A DNA stretch of 44,530 nt from Ruminiclostridium sp. (GCA_017635675.1 JAGBLA010000131.1:1-44530); one strand, 5' to 3'; shown: positions 7,261-16,218, counted from the first letter of the stretch. Notes: generated from the letters alone by a model not told the origin. Numbers and translations are program-made.

Positions 7261-8634
7261 ATGAGCCCGAAAAATAAAGCGTTTCAGATAATACTGCGTG
7301 TAATATGCGGACTGTTCTTTGTGATAGCGATATTCCTTAGTGTCACGGCGGTCGTGTATGCCGCCGGGGACGGTACGCCGAGCATCTTCGGCTCTAACGT
7401 GTACCTTGTCAAGACAGACGCGTTCGAGTTTCTCAACAAAGGCACCGCGATACTCGCGAGCAAGGTGTCTCCCGCGGAGATACAGCCCACAAATATAGTG
7501 ATATTCAAGCTTGAGAACGGCAAGCCCGCTCTCGCGCAGGTCATGACAAGCGACCTTTACGACGGAGTTTACAGCTTCGCGGTCAAGACCGAGAACAACG
7601 CCGAGATAACCCTCTCACAGACCCAGGTGGTGGCGAAGGGAATGAGCTACTCCGATATGCTGGGCGGGCTTATAAGCTTTGCGGTGTCGCCGTTCGGTAT
7701 GCTGATGATAGCGATAGTCCCGAGCATAATAATGATAATCCTTGAGATAGTGAAGTTCGCAGGCAAAATAATGCCCCAGCCCGAGATAGAAACTATAAAG
7801 AAACAGTACGAAGTCCCGACTTACAGCCCCTCCGAGCGTGCCCCGCGTGAGCGCAGAGGTACGGCGGAAGCCGCGAGAGCCTACCGTAACGCGTCCCTTG
7901 ACAGCAGTATCGGCATATACGATACGGGCATGAGCGAGACCGTGCGTCAGCAGGGCGCTCCCCGCAAGACCGCAGGCGGTGATTACGCCGAGATAGCCGC
8001 GCGTCAGCAGCAGTCAAGACAGCCGCAGTCGCCGCTGTTCACGGCTCCCACAAACCGTACCGCGCGTCAGCAGCCCGTGCGACAGACCATGCCGCTCTCC
8101 TCTCAGAAGCTCAATGAAGCGATAGAAGCTACCAAAGCCGAGCACGAGCGTGATGACATGAAAAAAGTCCGCGCGCAGGTCGTCAACGATATACGCAAGA
8201 CCCGCGGCGCCGTGATAGCAGCAGAAAAAGAGTACGAGAGCCGCGAGAAAGCGATAGGCACGGCGGCGCGCAAGACTGCCGACCTTATGAAGACCGCCGA
8301 GATAAAGCAGCTCACCAAGCAGCGGACAGCAGAGCTTACCCAGGAGGGTCAGCGTGTTGCGGCGATACAGAGCCAGTCCGCCCGTCAGGCGCAGCAGGCG
8401 GCGCAGCAGGCGGCACAGCAGTCTCCCGACGCGAACAAGCCAAGGCGTATCCAGCGCCCTGCGCTCAGACTCGGCTCCGAGGAGCCCGTACGCCAATACA
8501 CTCCCTCACGGAGCACAAACACAATGACATCTATCCCGCGGCTCGATTCTCTGCTCAAAGAGGACGGCGATAACGGTGTACCGTATAATATCGACGATAT
8601 ACTTGCGGGACTTGACAAGCGGAAGCATGGATAA
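7261..8634 (+). CDS. Membrane protein with catalytically dead SipW/Sec11-like signal peptidase fold and long cytoplasmic tail
   Basis: This 457-residue protein has membrane segments at about 9-33 and 148-170. The domain between them follows the order of an archaeal/SipW-type signal peptidase I: a turn of the form FGSNVYLVKTD where SGSMEP should be, then ILASKVSPAEIQPTNIVIF, a hairpin, a late Val-Val-Lys strand and the C-terminal membrane anchor. The catalytic Ser of the S-x-M motif and the general-base His are not present, so I infer a non-proteolytic relative. Residues about 175-457 are a Gln/Ala/Arg-rich, partly coiled-coil tail predicted to lie in the cytoplasm. AGGAGA precedes the ATG. 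The function and partners are unknown, and the homology is judged by eye. Confidence 0.6.
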   Translation: MSPKNKAFQIILRVICGLFFVIAIFLSVTAVVYAAGDGTPSIFGSNVYLVKTDAFEFLNKGTAILASKVSPAEIQPTNIVIFKLENGKPALAQVMTSDLYDGVYSFAVKTENNAEITLSQTQVVAKGMSYSDMLGGLISFAVSPFGMLMIAIVPSIIMIILEIVKFAGKIMPQPEIETIKKQYEVPTYSPSERAPRERRGTAEAARAYRNASLDSSIGIYDTGMSETVRQQGAPRKTAGGDYAEIAARQQQSRQPQSPLFTAPTNRTARQQPVRQTMPLSSQKLNEAIEATKAEHERDDMKKVRAQVVNDIRKTRGAVIAAEKEYESREKAIGTAARKTADLMKTAEIKQLTKQRTAELTQEGQRVAAIQSQSARQAQQAAQQAAQQSPDANKPRRIQRPALRLGSEEPVRQYTPSRSTNTMTSIPRLDSLLKEDGDNGVPYNIDDILAGLDKRKHG

Positions 8635-8788
8635 TGCCGTCCGCCGGAATTATTGATCGAGTTTAAAGCTCGAATTTTATAAGATGATGACTTTATAATC
8701 AATACGAATCACTTGTGAAACGGTCAATAAGAGGCGGTAAGCGTCCGTAAGAGCTCAGAGTACATTCTGACAGGAAAGACGACTATGC

Positions 8789-8820
8789 GGGTGATACGTT
8801 TGCGTATCACCCTTTTGTTT
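8789..8820 (+). terminator. Terminator hairpin directly in front of speA
   Basis: GGGTGATACG (8789-8798) pairs with CGTATCACCC (8803-8812) across a TTTG loop, followed by TTTTGTTT. It can end the upstream gene's transcript. The T-run touches the speA ribosome site (AAGGA, 8821-8825), leaving no room for a promoter in between. Any speA transcript must therefore start upstream and pass through the hairpin, which makes it a possible attenuator. Confidence 0.7.
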
Positions 8821-8832
8821 AAGGATAAAACT

Positions 8833-10281
8833 ATGGATATTGAAAGACAGAGATCGGCGCCGGTATATGAAGCGCTTGAAAGATTCAGAAAACAGCGTGT
8901 GGTGCCGTTCGATGTGCCGGGGCATAAGCGCGGAAGAGGAAACCCCGAGCTTGTGAAACTCCTCGGCGAGCAGTGCGTGAGCCTTGATGTAAACTCCATG
9001 AAACCGCTTGACAACCTGTGTCACCCGGTATCGGTCATCTACGACGCGGAGCAGCTTGCCGCCGACGCTTTCGGAGCGGCGCACGCGTACTTCATGGTAG
9101 GCGGCACCACATCTGCGGTTCAGAGTATGATACTCACAGCCTGCAAGGCGGGGGACAAGATAATCCTGCCGCGCAATGTGCATAAAAGCGTCATAAACGC
9201 GCTTGTGCTGTGCGGCGCGGAGCCTGTATATGTGAACCCCGAGGTGGATAACCACATCGGCATAGCTCTCGGTATGCAGACCTCACAGGTGGAAAAGGCG
9301 ATGAACGAGAACCCCGATGCCGTGGCGGTCTTTGTGAACAATCCCACATACTACGGTATATGCTCCGACCTTCGGGCGATAGTGAAGCTCGCGCATGACA
9401 GGGGCATGATGACGCTCGTTGACGAGGCGCACGGGACACATCTATACTTCCACGAGAAACTTCCCGTATCGGCAATGGAGGCGGGCGCGGATATGGCGGC
9501 GATATCCATGCACAAGTCGGGCGGAAGCCTTACCCAGAGCTCGCTGCTGCTGCTCGGACCGAGCGTGAACACGCGCTATGTTGAGCAGATAATCAACCTC
9601 ACCCAGACCACGAGCGCTTCGTATCTGCTGCTGTCGAGCCTTGACATTTCCCGCAGAAATCTTGCGCTCCGCGGTCACGAGTCCTTTGAGAAGGTATCCT
9701 CCATGGCGGAGTACGCCCGAAGCGAGATAAACTCCATAGGCGGATATTACGCCTACGGGCGGGATATAGTAAACGGCGGGAGCATATATGACTTCGATGT
9801 CACCAAGCTTTCGGTATATACCCGTGACATGGGGCTCACGGGAATAGAAGTGTACGACCTGCTGCGCGACGAGTACGACATTCAGATAGAGTTCGGCGAC
9901 ATCGGGAATATCCTCGCATACATCTCTATCGGCGACCGCATACAGGACATCGAGCGCCTTGTGGGAGCCCTTGAGGATATCAAGCGGCTGTACTCGCGCA
10001 AAAGCTCGAAGCTCCACAATGCCGAGTATATCGCGCCTATCGTGGCGGCGACCCCGCAGAAGGCGTTCTACTCCGACAAAAAGCTTGTTCCCATACGCGA
10101 TACGGCGGGAATGATATGCGGGGAGTTCGTCATGTGCTATCCCCCGGGAATACCGATACTTGCGCCGGGCGAGCAGATAACCAACGAGATAATCAGCTAT
10201 ATTTTATACGCAAAGGAAAAAGGCTGCTCCATGCAGGGACCCGAAGACCCCGATTTAGAGAAGCTCAATGTCCTGATATAA
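8833..10281 (+). CDS. speA: Arginine decarboxylase (Orn/Lys/Arg decarboxylase family, PLP-dependent)
   Basis: The 482-residue enzyme belongs to the short (about 480-residue) fold-I Orn/Lys/Arg decarboxylases of Firmicutes. Visible hallmarks are VPFDVPGHKRG at 24-34, the PLP-site VDEAHG (196-201) and the PLP lysine in SMHKSGGS (Lys228). Arginine rather than lysine or ornithine is inferred from the downstream agmatine deiminase and N-carbamoylputrescine amidase, which consume its product agmatine. I chose the ATG at 8833, preceded by AAGGA. An in-frame ATG at 8785 with an AGGAAAG site would add 16 residues encoded across the terminator hairpin. It is the first gene of the polyamine operon, 9 bp before the next. 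Confidence 0.88.
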   Translation: MDIERQRSAPVYEALERFRKQRVVPFDVPGHKRGRGNPELVKLLGEQCVSLDVNSMKPLDNLCHPVSVIYDAEQLAADAFGAAHAYFMVGGTTSAVQSMILTACKAGDKIILPRNVHKSVINALVLCGAEPVYVNPEVDNHIGIALGMQTSQVEKAMNENPDAVAVFVNNPTYYGICSDLRAIVKLAHDRGMMTLVDEAHGTHLYFHEKLPVSAMEAGADMAAISMHKSGGSLTQSSLLLLGPSVNTRYVEQIINLTQTTSASYLLLSSLDISRRNLALRGHESFEKVSSMAEYARSEINSIGGYYAYGRDIVNGGSIYDFDVTKLSVYTRDMGLTGIEVYDLLRDEYDIQIEFGDIGNILAYISIGDRIQDIERLVGALEDIKRLYSRKSSKLHNAEYIAPIVAATPQKAFYSDKKLVPIRDTAGMICGEFVMCYPPGIPILAPGEQITNEIISYILYAKEKGCSMQGPEDPDLEKLNVLI

Positions 10282-10290
10282 GGAGACACT

Positions 10291-11157
10291 ATGGATTTCT
10301 GGTTTTCCGAGATGCACACGAATAACGTGAAAATGTCCATTCGTGTGGAGAAGCAGCTTTTCAGCGGCACCAGCGACTTTCAGCGAATAGATGTGTTCGA
10401 GTCGGAGGAGTTCGGACGGTTTCTGACCTCCGACGGAAGCGTGATATTCTCCGAGAAGGACGAGTTCACCTACGACGAGATGATAGTCCACGTGCCTATG
10501 GCAGTCCACCCCCATGTGAGAAACGTGTTTGTCATCGGCGGCGGTGACGGCGGCGTGGCAAGAGAGCTGTCATACTATGACGAGATAGAGCATATAGACG
10601 TAGTGGAGCCGGACGAGATGTTCGTCGATGTGTGCCGCGAGTTCTTCCCCGACAACGCGAAGGGGCTTGACGACCCGCGCGTCGAAGTCTCAAACCGTGA
10701 CGGGCTGCGGTTCCTGCGCGGTATGCAGGACGAATATGACCTTATAATCAACGACAGCACCGACCCGCTCGGGCATACGGCGGGGCTGTTCACGCGTGAG
10801 TTCTACGGGAGCTGCTTCAAGGCTCTGCACGAGGACGGAATAATGGTGTATCAGCACGGGAGCCCGTTCTTTGACGAGGACGAGGAGACCTGCCGTGCCA
10901 TGCACCGCAAGGCGTACAGGTCGTTCCCTATCAGCAGGGTGTATCAGGCGCACATACCTACCTGTCCGTCGGGTTACTGGCTGTTCGGGTTCGCGTCGAA
11001 GAAGTACCACCCTCTGCGCGACCTTGACGCTAAGCGCTGGAACGCCCGTGGCATAAAGACATGGTACTACACCACCAATCTGCATACAGGCTCGTTCATG
11101 CTGCCGAAGTATGTGGAGGATATGCTGAAGGAAGAGGAGGGCGCAGAGAAAAAATGA
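10291..11157 (+). CDS. speE: Spermidine synthase family aminopropyltransferase
   Basis: The 288-residue protein has the SpeE layout: a short N-terminal beta domain, then a Rossmann methyltransferase-like fold with GGGDGG at 83-88, an acidic loop at VVEPDE (about 104-109) and the catalytic loop NDSTDP (154-159, Asp155 and Asp158). DEFTYDEMIVHVPM matches the family's gatekeeper region. Known SpeE enzymes transfer an aminopropyl group from decarboxylated S-adenosylmethionine to putrescine. No SpeD is seen in the window, and a complete SpeD-independent route lies in the same operon, so its substrate is open. After the catalytic loop it reads GHTAGLF where typical enzymes have GPA-E-LF. It overlaps the next gene by 4 bp. 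Confidence 0.85.
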   Translation: MDFWFSEMHTNNVKMSIRVEKQLFSGTSDFQRIDVFESEEFGRFLTSDGSVIFSEKDEFTYDEMIVHVPMAVHPHVRNVFVIGGGDGGVARELSYYDEIEHIDVVEPDEMFVDVCREFFPDNAKGLDDPRVEVSNRDGLRFLRGMQDEYDLIINDSTDPLGHTAGLFTREFYGSCFKALHEDGIMVYQHGSPFFDEDEETCRAMHRKAYRSFPISRVYQAHIPTCPSGYWLFGFASKKYHPLRDLDAKRWNARGIKTWYYTTNLHTGSFMLPKYVEDMLKEEEGAEKK

Positions 11158-11792
11158 CAGAAACGAGATTCGGTACTCGAACGCCGATACCGTACGCTCT
11201 TCCTGAAAAAGTTGATATAATGATACAGGCTTACGGCTCGGTAGAAGCCGAGACCGACGAGAAGGGACTTGAAAGCATCATCGCGGCAGAGACTGAGCTG
11301 AGCCTGCGCCGGCATATAACGGAAAACAGCGGAAAGACGAAGTACTTTGAGCTCGTAAAGCTGCGAAAATCTTTTGGGGAGCAGATATCCGCCGAGCTTA
11401 CGGAAAAGTTCGGGTGCAGGTTTACCGTTGAGGTTGAGTCGATAGATGCCGACAGGGATTCATTACAAAAAATGATGAGTCTCGGGTTATTTGGCGACGT
11501 TTTAATGTACACGAACATGACCGATGACCATCCGTACAAGCCTGACTGCGTTCCCCCTTGGGGTACCGGAATGGGAAACATGATGATCCGGTCAGGTACG
11601 CCGGGAATACTCGCAAAAGACATCAAAACCGACGAGACAGAGATAATGCCCCAGGTCACACGCCCGGATATTGTTTCTTCCGGTGCGCCTGCTCCGCACT
11701 GTCAGCCGAAGTTCTGCCCCGAGTGCGGGAACAGGCTGCCGGAGTTCAGAGTGAACTTCTGCCCCGAGTGCGGGAGCAGGATACAGCAGTAA
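11154..11792 (+). CDS. Unknown protein with C-terminal double CPECG zinc ribbon, in polyamine operon
   Basis: I do not recognise this 212-residue protein. Residues about 15-130 form a mixed alpha/beta region with an amphipathic helix-rich stretch. Residues about 130-180 are Gly/Pro-rich and probably flexible. The C-terminus holds two CPECG knuckles (CPECGNRLPEF and CPECGSRI) that should bind one zinc ion. The start codon overlaps the speE stop (ATGA), so it is translationally coupled and placed inside the polyamine pathway genes. A regulatory, chaperone-like or membrane-organising role is possible, but nothing in the sequence decides it. Confidence 0.75.
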   Translation: MTETRFGTRTPIPYALPEKVDIMIQAYGSVEAETDEKGLESIIAAETELSLRRHITENSGKTKYFELVKLRKSFGEQISAELTEKFGCRFTVEVESIDADRDSLQKMMSLGLFGDVLMYTNMTDDHPYKPDCVPPWGTGMGNMMIRSGTPGILAKDIKTDETEIMPQVTRPDIVSSGAPAPHCQPKFCPECGNRLPEFRVNFCPECGSRIQQ

Positions 11793-11823
11793 CAAAAACG
11801 ATCGAATAAACGGAGGAATAAAA

Positions 11824-13077
11824 ATGAAACTTATGGTAATAGGCTGCGGCGGAGTAGCTACCGTCGCGATACACAAGTGCTGTGAGAACCCGCTGTTCAC
11901 CGAGATACTGATAGCGAGCCGTACAAAGAGCAAGTGCGACGCGCTTGCCGACAAGCTGAGGGACAAGACAAAGGCTGTGCTTACCACCGCGGCGGTGGAT
12001 GCCGACAGTTTCGAGTCGCTGTGCGAGCTTATGAAGCAGTTCAAGCCCCACACGGTGCTGAATGTGGCTCTGCCTTATCAGGATCTTACTATAATGGACG
12101 CGTGCCTTGAATGCGGCGCGAACTATGTCGATACCGCGAATTACGAGGCGGAGGACACCGATGACCCCGAGTGGAGAGCGATATACGAAAAGCGCTGCAA
12201 GGAAAAGGGATTCACCGCTTACTTCGACTATTCGTGGCAGTGGGCATACCAGGAGAAGTTCAAGGCTGCGGGTCTCACCGCGCTGCTCGGCACAGGCTTT
12301 GACCCCGGCGTTACAGGAGTTTACTCCGCTTATGCGCTCAAACACTATTTCGACGAGATACACTATATAGATATACTTGACTGCAACGGCGGCGACCACG
12401 GTTATCCCTTCGCCACCAACTTCAACCCCGAGATAAATCTGCGCGAGGTGTCCGCCAACGGCTCCTACTGGGAGAACGGTCACTGGGTGGAGACAAAGCC
12501 CATGGAGATAAAGCGCGAGTACGACTTTGACGGCGTGGGAATGAAGGATATGTACCTGCTGCACCACGAGGAGATAGAGTCCCTTGCCAAGAATATCCCC
12601 GGCGTAAAGCGCATACGCTTCTTCATGACCTTCGGTCAGTCCTATCTTACCCATATGCGGTGCTTACAGAATGTGGGTATGCTCGGCACATCTCCCGTGC
12701 ATTTTGAGGGACGCGAGATAGTTCCGATAAAGTTCCTGAAGGCACTTCTGCCCGACCCTGCCTCCCTCGGTCCGAGGACGGTGGGCAAGACCAATATCGG
12801 CTGTATCTTCTGCGGCATAAAGGACGGCAAGGAGCGCCATATCTATATCTACAACGTCTGCGACCATCAGGAGTGCTACAAGGAGACAGGCGCACAGGCT
12901 ATCTCCTACACCACCGGCGTTCCCGCCATGATAGGCACGGCTATGGTGGCAGGCGGCACATGGCGCGGAGCGGGAGTGTTCAATGTCGAGGAATTCGACC
13001 CCGACCCGTATATGGACGCGCTCAACAAGTACGGTCTGCCGTGGCAGGTGAACGAAAACCCTGTAATGGTGGAATAA
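11824..13077 (+). CDS. Carboxynorspermidine/carboxyspermidine dehydrogenase (saccharopine dehydrogenase family)
   Basis: The 417-residue enzyme opens with a Rossmann dinucleotide fold (MKLMVIGCGGVAT, then LIASRTKSKCDAL) and follows the saccharopine dehydrogenase-like family along its length. In the alternative spermidine pathway this family joins aspartate beta-semialdehyde to putrescine (or diaminopropane) with NADPH, giving carboxyspermidine. Assignment to that reaction, not to lysine metabolism, rests on the adjacent decarboxylase, 1 bp downstream, and on the putrescine-forming genes of the same operon. CGGAGGAATAAAA precedes the ATG. Confidence 0.85.
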   Translation: MKLMVIGCGGVATVAIHKCCENPLFTEILIASRTKSKCDALADKLRDKTKAVLTTAAVDADSFESLCELMKQFKPHTVLNVALPYQDLTIMDACLECGANYVDTANYEAEDTDDPEWRAIYEKRCKEKGFTAYFDYSWQWAYQEKFKAAGLTALLGTGFDPGVTGVYSAYALKHYFDEIHYIDILDCNGGDHGYPFATNFNPEINLREVSANGSYWENGHWVETKPMEIKREYDFDGVGMKDMYLLHHEEIESLAKNIPGVKRIRFFMTFGQSYLTHMRCLQNVGMLGTSPVHFEGREIVPIKFLKALLPDPASLGPRTVGKTNIGCIFCGIKDGKERHIYIYNVCDHQECYKETGAQAISYTTGVPAMIGTAMVAGGTWRGAGVFNVEEFDPDPYMDALNKYGLPWQVNENPVMVE

Positions 13078-13078
13078 A

Positions 13079-14221
13079 ATGAACGGGAAGCTTATTGCGC
13101 ACCCCGCGCTCGGGGAGGTAAACACTCCCGCCTACATCATCGACGAAGCGGCAATTGTGCGAAATCTCAGAATACTGCGCGATGTCGCTGACCGTGCCGG
13201 CTGTAAGATACTTCTGGCGCAGAAGGCGTTCTCTATGTTCGAGCTTTATCCGCTTATATCGGAGTACCTTGACGGCACCACGGCAAGCGGGCTGTATGAA
13301 GCCGAGCTCGGTTATGAGGAGTTTGACGGCGAGGTGCATATATTCTCCCCCGCCTATAAGGACAGCGAGTTCGACGAGATAGTGGATATCTCCGACCATA
13401 TCGTGTTCAATTCCTTCGCGCAGCTCAATAAATTCCGTTATCGCTGTGACGGAAAAAACATCGGCATACGCATAAACCCCGAATGTTCCACTCAGGACGA
13501 GCCGCTCTATGACCCCTGCGCGCCCGTCTCACGGCTCGGCGTGAGGATAGACGACTTCGACGAGGAGGCTTTCGAGGGCGTGGACGGCATACACTTTCAC
13601 ACACTCTGCGAGCAGGGCTTTGAGCCGCTTGCAAGGACTGTTGCGGATGTGGAGGAGAAATTCGGCAAATACCTGCACAAGTGCAGGTGGGTGAATTTCG
13701 GCGGCGGACATCACATAACCAAGCCAGGGTACGATATCGACGGGCTGGTGAAGCTGATACGTGAGTTCTCCGAAAAGTACGGAGTGCAGGTGTATCTTGA
13801 ACCGGGTGAGGCGGTAGTGCTGAACGCGGGCTGGCTTGTTACCGAGGTAATGGAGGTAGTGCATAACGGCATGGACATAGCGATACTCGACGCGAGCGCT
13901 GCCTGCCATATGCCGGATGTACTGGAAATGCCGTATCGTCCGCCGCTCTTCGGCAGCGGTGAAGCGGGCGTAAAGCCGCACACTTACAGGCTTTCCTCCC
14001 GCACCTGTCTCGCGGGGGACATCATCGGTGATTACAGCTTTGACGAGCCGCTCAGCGAGGGCGACAGGCTGTGCTTTGAGGACATGGCGCTTTACACCAT
14101 GGTGAAAAACAATACATTCAACGGTATGCCCCTGCCGGATATCGGAGTATTGCGGGAGTCCGGCGAATGTGAGATAATAAAGAGCTTTGACTACTACGAT
14201 TTCAAGGAGAGATTGTCATGA
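13079..14221 (+). CDS. nspC: Carboxynorspermidine/carboxyspermidine decarboxylase
   Basis: The 380-residue PLP enzyme has the alanine-racemase-like barrel of group IV decarboxylases. The PLP lysine is Lys49 in LLAQKAFS, IHFHTLCEQ is at 171-179, the phosphate-binding GGGHH at 208-212, EPGEA at 241-245 and the active-site DASAACHMPD at 271-280. It should decarboxylate carboxyspermidine to spermidine. It starts 1 bp after the dehydrogenase stop and overlaps the agmatine deiminase start by 4 bp (ATGA), so the three genes are tightly coupled. The final four residues are encoded within that overlap region. Confidence 0.9.
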   Translation: MNGKLIAHPALGEVNTPAYIIDEAAIVRNLRILRDVADRAGCKILLAQKAFSMFELYPLISEYLDGTTASGLYEAELGYEEFDGEVHIFSPAYKDSEFDEIVDISDHIVFNSFAQLNKFRYRCDGKNIGIRINPECSTQDEPLYDPCAPVSRLGVRIDDFDEEAFEGVDGIHFHTLCEQGFEPLARTVADVEEKFGKYLHKCRWVNFGGGHHITKPGYDIDGLVKLIREFSEKYGVQVYLEPGEAVVLNAGWLVTEVMEVVHNGMDIAILDASAACHMPDVLEMPYRPPLFGSGEAGVKPHTYRLSSRTCLAGDIIGDYSFDEPLSEGDRLCFEDMALYTMVKNNTFNGMPLPDIGVLRESGECEIIKSFDYYDFKERLS

Positions 14222-15300
14222 GCTATTATATGCCCGGTGAATTTGAGCGGCAGCGCGCCGCAATACTGATATTCCCCGAGCGGCCGGGCTCATGGGGGTA
14301 CGGCGCGGAGCCTGCACAGAAGGTCTTTGCGCAGATAATAAACACGATAGCGAAGCACGAGACAGTGTATGTCATCGTGAGCGGCAATACCCGCGCGGCG
14401 GCGGAGAGACTGCTGGACAAGACCTCGAAGATACGGCTGCTGGATATCCCCACAGACGACGCGTGGGCGAGAGATACCGCGCCTACCTTTGTCAGGGACA
14501 GGAGTAGCGGCAGCGTGCGCGGCATAAACTGGCGTTTCAACGCATGGGGCGGAGAGTATGACGGTCTGTACCGCCACTGGGAGCGCGACGACGCGCTTGC
14601 CCGCGAGTTCTGCCGTATGACGGGCATGGGCTGTATCGACGCGGGAGACTTCGTGCTTGAAGGCGGCTCGATACATTCCGACGGCGAGGGTACGATACTT
14701 ACCACGGAAGCCTGTCTGCTGAGCCACGGGCGAAATCCCGACATGACGAAGGAGCAGATAGAGCGGACGCTTTGCAGATTTCTCGGCGGGGAAAAGGTGA
14801 TATGGCTGCCTCGCGGGATATGGGGCGACGAGACTAACGAGCACGTTGACAACGTGTGCGCGTTCATACGCCCTGGCGAGGTGGTGCTTGCGTGGACGAA
14901 CGATACCGCAGACCCGCAGTATGAGCTTTCAGCGGCGTGCCTTCGGACGCTGAACGGTGTTACCGACGCGAAAGGACGCAGCATAAAGGTGCATAAGCTG
15001 CCGATACCCGATGTGCCTGTGTGCGTCACGGAGCATGACCTTGAGGGAATGACCTTTGAGGAGGGCGAGGACGTGCGCGACGTGGGCGAACGGCTTGCCG
15101 CGTCGTATGTGAATTTCTTCTTCGCCAACGACATCGTGCTGCTGCCGCAGTTCGGCGGAGCCAACGAGAGGAGCGACAGGCGGGCGCTCGATATAATGAA
15201 GGAGCTGCTGCCCGAGCGTGAGATAATACCGATACCCGCGTCGGAGATAATCCTCGGCGGCGGGAATATCCACTGCATAACCCAGCAGATACCACTTTGA
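14218..15300 (+). CDS. aguA: Agmatine deiminase
   Basis: The 360-residue enzyme of the guanidino-group-modifying superfamily hydrolyses agmatine to N-carbamoylputrescine and ammonia. Family signatures are MPGEFERQ at 5-12, DDAWARDTAP (Asp86), INWRFNAWGGEY (103-114), VLEGGSIH (146-153), ETNEHVDN (His209) and the C-terminal GGGNIHCITQQ with the nucleophile Cys353. Length and motifs are those of an intact enzyme. It links SpeA to the amidase encoded 8 bp downstream, so putrescine is reached without ornithine decarboxylase. Confidence 0.93.
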   Translation: MSYYMPGEFERQRAAILIFPERPGSWGYGAEPAQKVFAQIINTIAKHETVYVIVSGNTRAAAERLLDKTSKIRLLDIPTDDAWARDTAPTFVRDRSSGSVRGINWRFNAWGGEYDGLYRHWERDDALAREFCRMTGMGCIDAGDFVLEGGSIHSDGEGTILTTEACLLSHGRNPDMTKEQIERTLCRFLGGEKVIWLPRGIWGDETNEHVDNVCAFIRPGEVVLAWTNDTADPQYELSAACLRTLNGVTDAKGRSIKVHKLPIPDVPVCVTEHDLEGMTFEEGEDVRDVGERLAASYVNFFFANDIVLLPQFGGANERSDRRALDIMKELLPEREIIPIPASEIILGGGNIHCITQQIPL

Positions 15301-15308
15301 GGTGAACC

Positions 15309-16187
15309 ATGAGAAAAGTCACGGTCTCGGCGGTGCAGATGCACTGCACAAGGGACATTACAGAGAATATTGCGCTTGCGGATAAGCTGGTCCGCGAGGC
15401 GGCGGGGAACGGTGCGCAGGTCATACTGCTGCCGGAGCTGTTCGAGCGGCAGTATTTCTGCCAGGAGCGCAGATACGAATACTACGCCTTTGCGAAGCCG
15501 CTGAATGAGAATGACGCGGTGGAGCACTTCGCGAAGCTTGCGGCGGAGCTGAAAGCGGTGCTCCCGGTGAGCTTCTATGAGCGGGACGGGAACCGGCTGT
15601 TCAATTCCTGCGCGGTGATAGACGCGGACGGGGAAGTCCTCGGAGTATATCGCAAGACACATATCCCTGACGACCACTACTACCAGGAGAAGTTCTATTT
15701 CACCCCGGGCGATACGGGCTTCAAGGTCTGGAACACGCGGTATGCGCGGCTCGGTGTGGGGATATGCTGGGATCAGTGGTTCCCCGAGTCGGCGCGGTGC
15801 ATGGCGCTGGAGGGCGCGGAGCTGCTCCTGTACCCTACGGCTATAGGCAGCGAGCCGGTGCTCGATACCGACAGTATGCCCCACTGGCGGCGGGCGATGC
15901 AGGGTCATGCGGCGGCGAACGTTATGCCGGTGATAGCGGCGAACCGATTCGGCACCGAGACTGTGGAGCCCTGCGAGGCGAACGGCGGTCAGAACTCGGC
16001 GCTCACGTTCTACGGCTCGTCGTTCATCACGGACTGCACGGGCGAGATAATTGAGGACGCGGGGCGTGAGGGCGACAAGGTGATAACCGCGGAGCACGAC
16101 CTTGACGAGATAGACGATATGCGGCTGAGCTGGGGGATATTCCGTGACAGGAGACCCGGAAAATACGGTATCATCACTGAAAAGTGA
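15309..16187 (+). CDS. aguB: N-carbamoylputrescine amidase (nitrilase superfamily)
   Basis: The 292-residue enzyme hydrolyses N-carbamoylputrescine to putrescine, carbon dioxide and ammonia. The nitrilase triad is visible: Glu43 in LLPELFE, Lys116 in YRKTHIP and Cys153 in GICWDQWFPE. DDHYYQEKFYFTPGD after the lysine is typical of this subfamily. The gene follows agmatine deiminase by 8 bp with an AGGTGAACC ribosome region. It is the last enzyme gene of the operon before the rubredoxin. Confidence 0.93.
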   Translation: MRKVTVSAVQMHCTRDITENIALADKLVREAAGNGAQVILLPELFERQYFCQERRYEYYAFAKPLNENDAVEHFAKLAAELKAVLPVSFYERDGNRLFNSCAVIDADGEVLGVYRKTHIPDDHYYQEKFYFTPGDTGFKVWNTRYARLGVGICWDQWFPESARCMALEGAELLLYPTAIGSEPVLDTDSMPHWRRAMQGHAAANVMPVIAANRFGTETVEPCEANGGQNSALTFYGSSFITDCTGEIIEDAGREGDKVITAEHDLDEIDDMRLSWGIFRDRRPGKYGIITEK

Positions 16188-16218
16188 CTGAATATGATCT
16201 GACGAAAGGAGAAACACC

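Noticed and set aside
11061-11153. N-terminal extension of the zinc-ribbon protein inside speE
   Set aside because: No ribosome site. The ATGA overlap at 11154 is the usual coupling pattern and leaves a plausible protein.
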